From the NCBI GenBank assembly GCA_964533785.1, contig CAZHNG010000343.1, forward strand, positions 1 to 7,178: DNA of 7,178 bases. The letters run 5' to 3'. The notes beneath the pieces were generated by a model. It saw nothing but the letters and a program-made list of their open reading frames with translations, was not told the origin of the DNA and made no database searches. Shown here piece by piece: positions 1-6,600 of the stretch. Origin of the DNA: JANQRV01 sp964533785 (GTDB lineage Bacteria > Bacteroidota > Bacteroidia > Chitinophagales > Saprospiraceae). The position numbers and the translations under genes are program-made. How positions within the stretch are numbered: the first letter of the stretch is position 1; every line of letters begins with the position of its first letter.

Positions 1-96
1 TAGTCGCTTTCCACTTTCAATAGTGCAATAGAGCTTGATCTTTCCTCGTCGTTACTTTACATCAGATTTGGGCTGCACCCTATTTAACTGATTATA

Positions 97-146
97 TACT
101 TGACGCGAAGTGGTTTGGGAAGTCCCAAACCACTTCGCGTCAAGTA
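97..146. repeat. Perfect 24-bp inverted repeat (50-nt hairpin)
   Basis: The left arm (97-120) and right arm (123-146) are exact reverse complements over 24 bp, separated by only the two bases AG. The outer 16 bases of the right arm read CACTTCGCGTCAAGTA. As RNA or single-stranded DNA this would form a very stable hairpin. No T-run follows on either strand, so it is not a typical intrinsic terminator. The same 16-mer occurs once more at 632-647, which suggests a dispersed repeat family rather than a single structure. The function is unknown. A REP-like or transposon-end relic is one possibility. Confidence 0.85.
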
Positions 147-240
147 GGAGGTTGTCTTATAAGTAAGTGGGTGGACATAAATAAGTTATGCTTAGCACAC
201 AATCAACTCCCTCACAATCAATCACACACAGTCTAGTGTC

Positions 241-270
241 CCCGCCTGCCGTTACCGCCAGGCGGGCAGG
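241..270. repeat. GC-rich palindromic element
   Basis: CCCGCCTG (241-248) pairs exactly with CAGGCGGG (259-266). A second, mutually exclusive pairing exists between CCTGCC (245-250) and GGCAGG (265-270). The block is strongly GC-rich inside an AT-rich spacer. It resembles the short GC-rich palindromes often scattered through intergenic regions of Bacteroidota genomes, although I cannot count copies from this window. No T-run follows, so terminator function is unlikely. Confidence 0.55.
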
Positions 271-297
271 TAGCATCTTATATCTGGCTTCTCACTT

Positions 298-399
298 ATG
301 GCAAAGGAAAATAAGATTAGCATTACCAAAGGGCAGCAGACGTTGAATCCTGAATTACCGATCAAAGGACCAATTAGATTGCGTTTGCCTAAAGGTTAG
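298..399 (+). CDS. Doubtful 33-aa open reading frame
   Basis: The frame runs from ATG at 298 to TAG at 397-399 and would encode a basic 33-residue peptide beginning MAKENKISITKG and ending LRLPKG. Composition is coding-like (rich in K, L, P, G and I, no low-complexity stretch). However, there is no ribosome-binding site, the sequence before the ATG is pyrimidine-rich rather than A-rich, and an in-frame TAG lies at 271-273. I do not recognise the peptide. A 7-bp hairpin (396-402 with 410-416) overlaps the stop codon. It may be a small gene, a fragment of a decayed larger gene, or chance. It is kept only because the stretch otherwise lacks any candidate. Confidence 0.2.
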   Translation: MAKENKISITKGQQTLNPELPIKGPIRLRLPKG

Positions 400-631
400 A
401 TGGGGCTTTCATCTAAGAAGCAACACTCCCCACACCAAAACGAGTCAGACTCTGTATGATCGGCTCATTTCGCCTGCGTTTAATACCCAGCATTGTGCCC
501 CTTTATCCCAATACTGAGTTGCTTGGCACCAAAATAGCCAGCTTAAAAAAACGGACTTATTATTTCATCATTACTTAATAATTGGACTTTTGACGTAATG
601 TTATAAGTGTTTGATAATCAATTGAACAAAG

Positions 632-647
632 CACTTCGCGTCAAGTA
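632..647. repeat. Additional copy of the hairpin arm
   Basis: CACTTCGCGTCAAGTA here is identical to the outer 16 bases of the right arm of the hairpin at 97-146 and to the reverse complement of its left arm. No inverted mate lies beside it. A 16-base exact match 485 bp away is unlikely by chance and indicates a repeated sequence, possibly a half-element left after loss of the other arm. Confidence 0.7.
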
Positions 648-703
648 TAGCTTTGGGTTATGGTTATGATGTTAAGCAAAATACGCCCAATATTTATCCC
701 CAC

Positions 704-735
704 ATAACTTTATAACTTCATAACCTTATAACCAA
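704..735. repeat. Four tandem copies of a degenerate 8-bp unit
   Basis: Four consecutive octamers read ATAACTTT, ATAACTTC, ATAACCTT and ATAACCAA, all starting with ATAAC. About 40 bp upstream, GGTTATGGTTAT (656-667) contains the same core on the opposite strand. The array is AT-rich and lies between the repeats above and the gldJ terminator. It could be a short slippage product or a set of protein-binding sites. Nothing in the sequence decides between these. Confidence 0.6.
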
Positions 736-806
736 TTAAACCTTAAATATTAAGAATCATCCTAGGTTTAAAAAACAACACATCTAGCGTCAAAAGTCTA
801 AATAAT

Positions 807-849
807 AAAAAAACACCTGATCTCTGGTAGGAAAATCAGGTGCTTTTTT
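807..849 (-). terminator. Intrinsic terminator of the porP-gldJ operon
   Basis: Read on the minus strand, CACCTGAT (842-835) and ATCAGGTG (821-814) form an 8-bp stem around a 13-nt loop, followed directly by a run of seven T. It begins about 42 nt past the gldJ stop codon, as expected for a rho-independent terminator. The opposite strand also has a T-run after the stem (844-849), so it could work in both directions, although no rightward gene is visible upstream of it. Confidence 0.85.
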
Positions 850-884
850 ATTAAGTAATCCCATTTTAGGGAATAAGCAAATAT

Positions 885-2384
885 CTACTTAAATCTTCTG
901 TTCTTATTCTTTACTTTAACTTTAAATTGGTTACCGCTCTTCAATTCATTACCAGAAGGAGCACCCATCCGGATCATTGCGCAGCGGAAACCTATAGTAC
1001 GATCTGATTTATCTTCTTCTTTGAACCTTCTCGTTCCCGGAGACAGCCAGTAAGCACGGTCAGACCAGGAACCGCCTTTAATTACCCTCGCCTTATCACT
1101 AATTAAAGTATGTTGACCGTAGGAGTAGGTAGAGTTGGATAAAGAATCACCATCCAGGTAGTTATGTACCATACCGCGCTTGAAGTTTTCGCGGTCTGCT
1201 ACTTGATCATCTTCAATGGTACGGTAGCGGATACGCCCCAGACTATCTTTTTCAACCAACTGGCCATCTTCCATAATTTTTTGCTTGAACTGTGCACCAC
1301 GGTAAGGGTTCATGTCGTGGTTTTCAACATCCCGCAAGGTCATACTGGTTAAAGGGCGGTAAAGGTCGAGCGTCCACTCACTTACATTACCGGACATGTT
1401 ATAAAGACCAAAGTCGTTTGGAAGGTAGGAACGCACAGGAGCAGTAGGACAAGCATTGTCATTCAGTTTACCGGCCATACCCATGTAGTCACCTTTACCT
1501 CTTTTGAAGTTAGCCAAAATTTTCCCTTGGTTTCTATCTCTTCTTTGGTAACGCACGGTTGTACCATCCCAGGGGTAGATACGACGATCCGTAATACGTT
1601 CATCGCTGGTGTTAGCCTGATTACCCTGAAGGGCCAGTGCTGCGTATTCCCATTCTGCCTCAGTTGGTAGGCGGTAATCAGGCAATAAGATACCATCTTC
1701 GAAGCGCACACGTCTTTCACCACCTGTTTTCAGGTCTTTCAAATTCTTACGCACATCACCTTCGTATTGACCTACCAGGTAGGATTCTGTATTAAAGTTA
1801 TCTTCATCTTTCTGTTCCATGTTGGGGTTTAAAATCCCTCTTTCCATGAGCAACATTTCATTTACCCGGTCAGTCCTCCATTCTGCGTACCGGTTAGATT
1901 GTAACCAACTAACTCCAACTACCGGGTAATCATCGTAAGAAGGGTGGCGGAAGTAGGTTTCCACCAAGGGTTCATTGTAAGCTAATTCTTCGCGCCAGAC
2001 CAAAGTGTCAGGAAGTGCATCCCGGTAAACTTCAGGATAGTTTTCACCAAAAACACGGTCCAACCAATATAAATATTCTCTATAATCAATGTTAGAGGTT
2101 TCTGTTTCGTCCATGTAAAAGGAAGAGACGGTAACTCGTCGTGGGATGTTGTTCCAATCGTAAGTAACATCTTGTTCAACGACTCCCATGGTAAAGGTTC
2201 CACCTTCAACCAAAACCAGGTTAGGTCCAGTAATCTGACCTTCGTAGTCTAATTTTTCAAAACCACCCCATTTGGTATCATTATACTTCCAACCGGTTGT
2301 GGATGAACGTTCTTTACTTTTACAGGAACTCAAGACCATTGCTACCACAAAGAAATAAGCACAGAACTTAAGCAGATTTTTCAT
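885..2384 (-). CDS. gldJ: GldJ, gliding motility/T9SS-associated lipoprotein
   Basis: This 499-aa protein is an outer-membrane lipoprotein of the GldJ/GldK group, required for gliding motility and T9SS function. It begins with a lipoprotein signal: a hydrophobic segment at residues 7-18, then lipobox LSSC with the lipidated Cys21. STTGWKYND (28-36) follows, a stretch I associate with GldJ rather than GldK. The rest is a formylglycine-generating-enzyme-like (SUMF1, C-type-lectin-like) fold with GGTFTMG (61-67), PVVGVSW (154-160), RLPTEAEWEYAA (238-249), GLYNMSGNVSEW (326-337), VIKGGSW (434-440) and TIGFRCA (463-469). The cysteine pair that makes true FGE catalytic is missing between GGSW and GFRCA, so the role is structural. 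The tail is basic (about 482-499). The gene starts 14 bp after porP/sprF and is probably cotranscribed with it. F. johnsoniae GldJ is longer, about 560 aa. GldK is the main alternative. Proximity to porU favours GldJ. Confidence 0.87.
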   Translation of the reverse strand: MKNLLKFCAYFFVVAMVLSSCKSKERSSTTGWKYNDTKWGGFEKLDYEGQITGPNLVLVEGGTFTMGVVEQDVTYDWNNIPRRVTVSSFYMDETETSNIDYREYLYWLDRVFGENYPEVYRDALPDTLVWREELAYNEPLVETYFRHPSYDDYPVVGVSWLQSNRYAEWRTDRVNEMLLMERGILNPNMEQKDEDNFNTESYLVGQYEGDVRKNLKDLKTGGERRVRFEDGILLPDYRLPTEAEWEYAALALQGNQANTSDERITDRRIYPWDGTTVRYQRRDRNQGKILANFKRGKGDYMGMAGKLNDNACPTAPVRSYLPNDFGLYNMSGNVSEWTLDLYRPLTSMTLRDVENHDMNPYRGAQFKQKIMEDGQLVEKDSLGRIRYRTIEDDQVADRENFKRGMVHNYLDGDSLSNSTYSYGQHTLISDKARVIKGGSWSDRAYWLSPGTRRFKEEDKSDRTIGFRCAMIRMGAPSGNELKSGNQFKVKVKNKNRRFK

Positions 2385-2398
2385 TACCTTAAAAAATT

Positions 2399-3424
2399 TT
2401 ATTTAAACATTTTAAAACAGTCATTATATCGATTGGCATTCCGGCTTCGCCTTACACTGCGGCTATTTTCCAGATTTAGGGTTAAAGATATTTCGTGCGT
2501 TCCGCCCGTATTGCTGGCGGCTAGACCGGAAATAGTGAAATCATAACTGTAGCCAATCCTAAAAATGCCTTCGCGAAAACCGACCAAACCGATTACTGCA
2601 TCTTGATTGCTTCCAGCGTGCCGGTACCATAATCCCGCGAAAAACCGGTCAAAACCAGCGTAGGCACCTGCATTGATCTGCTCGAAGCCCGCTTGCCGAT
2701 TATAACTGATATTCGGAGAGATAAACGATGGTCTTTTCCGATTATTGCCCCTTTCCAATTCAAATTCTGCTCCTCCGTGAACGACGAGCCGCAAAGGTAA
2801 GCCAACGCTTAGATTTTCATTAACATTTAACAAACTTTGATCGGGAGAATTCAAGTGATTGACGGCCACACCGCCGTAAAATTTATCACTGTAGAACAAT
2901 ACACCCGCCGACAGGTCAAGGTTTGATCTGTTCAGACTCTCGGGAATGACTTCTCCGCTTGGTCCCTCTGTAGGCCCGGTAACCGGGTCAATTTGATCAC
3001 CAAAGGTCAATTTCTCCCAGGCTACAGAATTTTGTAAAATCCCGGCTTGTACACCAAACTTAACGAATAAGTCCCTTCTTATTGCAACTTTATAGCCATA
3101 GACCGCATTGAATTGATTGGTTCGGTAAATGCCGTCTCCGGCATTGTCGGTCATTACGATAAAACCAATACCGCTATTGAGGTTTTCTAAGGATTGTTCG
3201 TAAGAAGCCGCATAAGTAACGTAAGCATTATTTAAGCCCGCCCATTGATTGCGGTGATTGAAGGTGATCCTTGGGGCATAAGTAATACCTGCGAAGGCTG
3301 GATTTAATTGTAAAGGAGTAGCATAGAATTGAGAAAAAACCGGGTCTTGTCCCCAAGCAGCGTTTATACCCGATAAACAGATCAAAAGTATAAGTATGTG
3401 TTTAATAACCTTCATCCAAAGCAT
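2399..3424 (-). CDS. PorP/SprF-family T9SS outer-membrane protein
   Basis: This 341-aa protein belongs to the PorP/SprF family of T9SS-associated outer-membrane beta-barrels. PorP takes part in the secretion machinery, and SprF is needed for export of the adhesin SprB. Family marks are DPVFSQFYATPLQLNPAFAG (27-46) just after the signal peptide and GTHEISLTLNL (308-318) near the C-terminus. Alternating beta-strand-like segments lie between them. The signal peptide ends around residues 22-25, giving a mature protein starting near QDPVF. Met4 (codon at 3415) is an equally plausible start because it gives a tidier signal peptide (MKVIKHILILLICLSG). The upstream ATG has the A-rich leader typical of Bacteroidota. 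The C-terminus is basic and ends in DCFKMFK, close to the Cys-containing tail common in the family. Bacteroidota often encode many paralogues, so orthology to porP or sprF is not assigned. It is first in an operon with gldJ and divergent from porU. Confidence 0.9.
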   Translation of the reverse strand: MLWMKVIKHILILLICLSGINAAWGQDPVFSQFYATPLQLNPAFAGITYAPRITFNHRNQWAGLNNAYVTYAASYEQSLENLNSGIGFIVMTDNAGDGIYRTNQFNAVYGYKVAIRRDLFVKFGVQAGILQNSVAWEKLTFGDQIDPVTGPTEGPSGEVIPESLNRSNLDLSAGVLFYSDKFYGGVAVNHLNSPDQSLLNVNENLSVGLPLRLVVHGGAEFELERGNNRKRPSFISPNISYNRQAGFEQINAGAYAGFDRFFAGLWYRHAGSNQDAVIGLVGFREGIFRIGYSYDFTISGLAASNTGGTHEISLTLNLENSRSVRRSRNANRYNDCFKMFK

Positions 3425-3464
3425 TTTTAGACAGACCTTCGTAATATGATTAAAGGATTTTCTT

Positions 3465-3472
3465 CAAATTTA
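3465..3472 (-). promoter_or_regulatory. Candidate -7 box for the porP-gldJ operon
   Basis: Read on the minus strand the bases are TAAATTTG, an exact match to the Bacteroidota -7 consensus TAnnTTTG. It lies 40 nt upstream of the porP/sprF ATG at 3424, giving a leader of roughly 30 nt. The -33 element is weak: the nearest suitably placed TTG (3498-3496) is 23 bases upstream, slightly farther than usual. An octamer with four to six fixed bases can occur by chance in AT-rich DNA. Confidence 0.4.
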
Positions 3473-3498
3473 TTTTTCAAAACTCAAATACTTAACAA

Positions 3499-3514
3499 TT
3501 AATATCATAAAAAA
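3499..3514 (-). repeat. Left copy of a 16-bp inverted repeat upstream of porP/sprF
   Basis: On the minus strand this reads TTTTTTATGATATTAA and ends 74 bp before the porP/sprF ATG. It is a perfect reverse complement of 3623-3638, so both divergent genes carry the same sequence in the same orientation relative to transcription. It may be a shared regulator-binding site or one end of a small inserted element. A 7-bp direct repeat ATACTTA (3488-3494) lies 4 bp outside it. Confidence 0.7.
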
Positions 3515-3622
3515 TTAGCACCTGTTTACCCGGGCAGTGAAAAAAAACGGATATGGTCTAATATTTGACATGGTTGTGGAATAGTGAACTAAAAAAGGAG
3601 CAATAGGGTTCTTCCGCGCGCG

Positions 3623-3638
3623 TTTTTTATGATATTAA
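3623..3638 (+). repeat. Right copy of the 16-bp inverted repeat upstream of porU
   Basis: TTTTTTATGATATTAA ends 37 bp before the porU ATG, close enough to overlap or adjoin the porU promoter. It matches the copy at 3499-3514 exactly in inverted orientation, with 108 bp between the two. ATACTTA recurs 2 bp outside it (3641-3647), matching the 7-bp sequence outside the left copy. Confidence 0.7.
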
Positions 3639-3675
3639 AGATACTTACTTAGCAGTTTTAAATTCAAATTTAGGA

Positions 3676-6600
3676 ATGAAAAAATACAGAACGGTATTAC
3701 TGGTTTTTACCTTACTGCCAATACTTCAGCAAGTCAATGCACAATTGAATATTTCGAAGGACTTTATTTGGTCTGAATCTGCTGAGATGATCACTACTTC
3801 CTCCGGGCCAGAAGAATGCTGGGCTTTTCAGGATGCCTTTGATCATCCTGATCAGCCTGCACTCAAACAGGCTCAATTACGGTTTCCGGTCAGCCAGAAT
3901 GGTTCGTTATCAGTAAGCATTGTCAATGCTCGTTATGAAGATTTCTCCTGGGAACCGGGTGAAAGTATCGCCGAAATGATAAAAACAGATCTCCGGTTTT
4001 CCACGGAAGTTAGTAAAGATCGTAACCAGTATTGGGGGAATATTGCTTTTGTTCCTATTATTAAAAGCAATACAGGATACCGAAGATTGGTATCCGTCGA
4101 TCTGGAAGTTAGCCTGAGTCCTCAACCCGTGGTTCAATTGAGATCTCCGGATGATGTTACGGTATCCGCCTTGAGTGATGGAGAGATATACAAAATTGCA
4201 GTCGCAGAAGCGGGAATTCACAAGATAAGTTACGGCTTTCTGAAAGATGAGCTGGGCATCGATATTGATGCAGTCAATCCTTCAAATATCAAATTGTTGG
4301 GAGACCGTGGCGGGATATTGCCTGCTTTCATTGGAGCGCCGCGTATTGAAGATCTCGAAGAGTTCTCCATAAGGATAATCGGTGAAGAAGACGGCCGTTT
4401 TGATCCCGGTGATTATATTCTCTTTTACGCGGAAGGCCCTCATCAATGGATTTACAACGAAAATTCGGGCAGCTTTAGCGAACGGAGGAATATTTATGAT
4501 AACCGGAATTATTATTTTTTAAAGATCAGCGGCGGTGAAGGCCGGAGGGTGGAGACTCAGCCCTCAATCAGCAATGCTGTTTATCAAACCAATACATTTG
4601 ATGATTTTGCCCGGTTTGAAGAGGACAAGCGAAATCTAATGCAGGATTGGCAATTAGCTCAGGGGTCGGGGCAGGAATGGTTTGGCGACCAATACGAAAA
4701 CCAACGGGAGTACAGCTACAACAATCTTTTTTCTTTTCCAGGGTTGATCGCAGAAGATTCTATTCAGGTGGCAGCGCGGATGGCGATCCGAGCCCGGACC
4801 GGCTCTTCCTTTCGACTGTCTGTTAATGGTCAAACGGCGATAAGCAGGGTCGCCAATGTCGTCACAAGCTTATCCAGTAATGAAACCGATTATTACCGTT
4901 ATGCCACGCTTTCTACCAAGTTTGCTGTCAATGAAAATGATCTCTCTTTTGTTGTCAGTTATCCCAGACCACAATCAGCGGCGGACGGAAGTGTAGGCTG
5001 GCTTGATTACATAGAGGTCAACGCAAGGCGTGAATTACGGCTATACGGAGATCAAACCCATTTTAGAGACCAGAAAAGTCTGGAATTCCCTTCCACTACT
5101 TTTGAGGTCAGAGATGCAGGAAGAGCCGCTATTTGGGAGGTGACCGATCCTTTACTAGTTAAAGAGCAGCAGTTTGACACCAATGGAAATGTGATAAGTT
5201 TTGGAGCAGTAACGGAAGAGTTGAGAACGTTCGTTGTATTTGATCCATCGGCAGTATTGCTTGTGCCGCAAGCGGTGGGTAAAATTGAAAATCAGAACTT
5301 ACACGGACTGACTGATGTAGAAATGCTTATTATTTATCATCCCGATTTTCAAAATGAGGTAACCCAGCTTGCTGATCACCGACGTGAATTCAATGGCTAT
5401 AACGTAGAAACGGTAACCATCGACCAGGTGATGAACGAATTTGCCGGCGGTGCTAAAGATCCCACCGCTATAAGAGATTTCGTGAAATTGCTTTACGATA
5501 GGTCCCCTCAGTTCAAATATGTATTGCTTTTCGGAGATGGGTCCTTTGATCCGAGAGATATTTATGGATTTGGGAGAGATTTTATTCCAACCTACCAAAA
5601 GGATTCGGCCAATCCGATTTTTGCTTTTCCTACCGATGATTATTATGCTATTTTAGAGAATAATAATGCTCAAAATCCACTCGCCGGAGAGCTGAATATT
5701 GCCTTGGGCAGGCTTCCGGTAAATAATCAGGAAGAAGCCCGGACAGTAGTTGATAAAATTATTCGTTATGACAAGAACCCGAATGTTTTGGGAGAATGGC
5801 GCAATCGCCTGGTTTTTGTCGGAGATGATGAGGATGATGGCCGCCACGTCATCGAAATCGATCGAATAGCAACTTTAGTGGATACTTCTTTAGGCCAATT
5901 CAATATTGACAAAATATATTTTGATGCTTTTCCCCAGGTATCTACACCGGGGGGGAATCGCTTTCCGGCGGCCAATGAAGCGCTGAATCGTTCTATCTTT
6001 CGCGGAACGGTAATGATGACATACCTGGGACACGGGGGAGCACAGCGTTGGGCTCAGGAGAGTGTGTTGAACTTGTCGGACATCAATAGTTGGGAAAACA
6101 TCGACCAGTTACCGATCTTTATCACAGCAACCTGTTCCTTTGCCGGTTATGATGATGTAACTTTCACCACTGCCGGCGAACAATTGTTGTTAAACCCCCG
6201 GGGAGGCGCAGTTGCCTTGTTGACAACAACCAGGGCTGTTTTTGCTTCTCAAAATGAACGGTTGACCAGGGAAGTGATCGAAAGTTTGTTCGCTTTAGAC
6301 GGTAAAACCGGTGGTACTATCGGAGAAGCAATGGTGGAAGCCAAGAATATTGTCAGAGGGGATAATTCCCGGAAATTTACTTTATTGGGTGACCCGGCAC
6401 AACGACTTGCTTTACCCCGCTTAAGCGTTCGAACCGAGACGATTAACGGCGTTGCTTTGGATGAGACCTTTTCCGATACGCTGCGTGCGCTGGAAAGAGT
6501 TACCGTTACGGGTGTCATCCTTGGCAACAACGGAGAGGTATTTGATCCTTTCAACGGAGAAGTTATTCCGACGGTATTCGATAAACCATTGCTCACTTCG

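Larger units (their letters stand above)
1..806. other. Gene-free, repeat-bearing intergenic stretch
   Basis: All six frames are broken by frequent stops, and I recognise no protein, tRNA or rRNA. The stretch holds a 50-nt perfect inverted repeat (97-146), a GC-rich palindrome (241-270), one very short possible reading frame (298-399), a further copy of the hairpin arm (632-647), an 8-bp tandem repeat (704-735) and a separated inverted pair (585-595 with 788-798). Composition is uneven, with GC-rich patches inside AT-rich sequence. It lies downstream of the gldJ terminator, so it is probably a spacer between transcription units that has collected repeats or decayed sequence. A gene cut by the left edge cannot be excluded, but the first 90 bases show no convincing coding frame. 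Confidence 0.6.
3425..3675. promoter_or_regulatory. Divergent promoter region between porP/sprF and porU
   Basis: These 251 AT-rich bases separate the two divergent starts and must contain the promoters of both units unless transcription enters from elsewhere. Visible elements are a -7-like box for the leftward operon (3465-3472), a perfect 16-bp inverted repeat (3499-3514 and 3623-3638), and an alternating CGCGCGCG run (3615-3622) directly before a T-run. I found no convincing small gene, RNA or hairpin terminator. The porU start is preceded by A/T-rich sequence with no well-spaced Shine-Dalgarno site. Confidence 0.65.

Noticed and set aside
1..60. Possible end of a gene crossing the left edge
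   Set aside because: Short open stretches exist on the minus strand, but none has a start or a recognisable sequence and all are too short to judge.
97..146. Intrinsic terminator
   Set aside because: The stem is far longer than usual and no T-run follows on either strand.
413..493. 26-codon open frame on the minus strand
   Set aside because: It is very short, has no translation signal and no recognisable product. Frames of this length are expected by chance in non-coding DNA.
97..735. CRISPR array
   Set aside because: The repeats are few, of unequal length and orientation, and not regularly spaced, and there are no cas genes.
1164..1352. Open frame on the plus strand inside gldJ
   Set aside because: It is antisense to a confidently identified gene and encodes no recognisable protein. 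Several other antisense or out-of-frame stretches in gldJ, porP/sprF and porU were rejected for the same reason (for example 1463-1723, 1982-2209, 2593-2805, 3910-4221, 5299-5598, 6249-6596 and 6759-7037).
885..2384. Sulfatase-activating enzyme (active FGE)
   Set aside because: The fold motifs match, but the catalytic cysteine pair is absent and the lipoprotein signal plus T9SS neighbours indicate GldJ.
3560..3567. AATATTTG as a -7 box for porU
   Set aside because: It lacks the first T of TAnnTTTG, has no TTG at suitable distance upstream and would imply a leader of about 100 nt.
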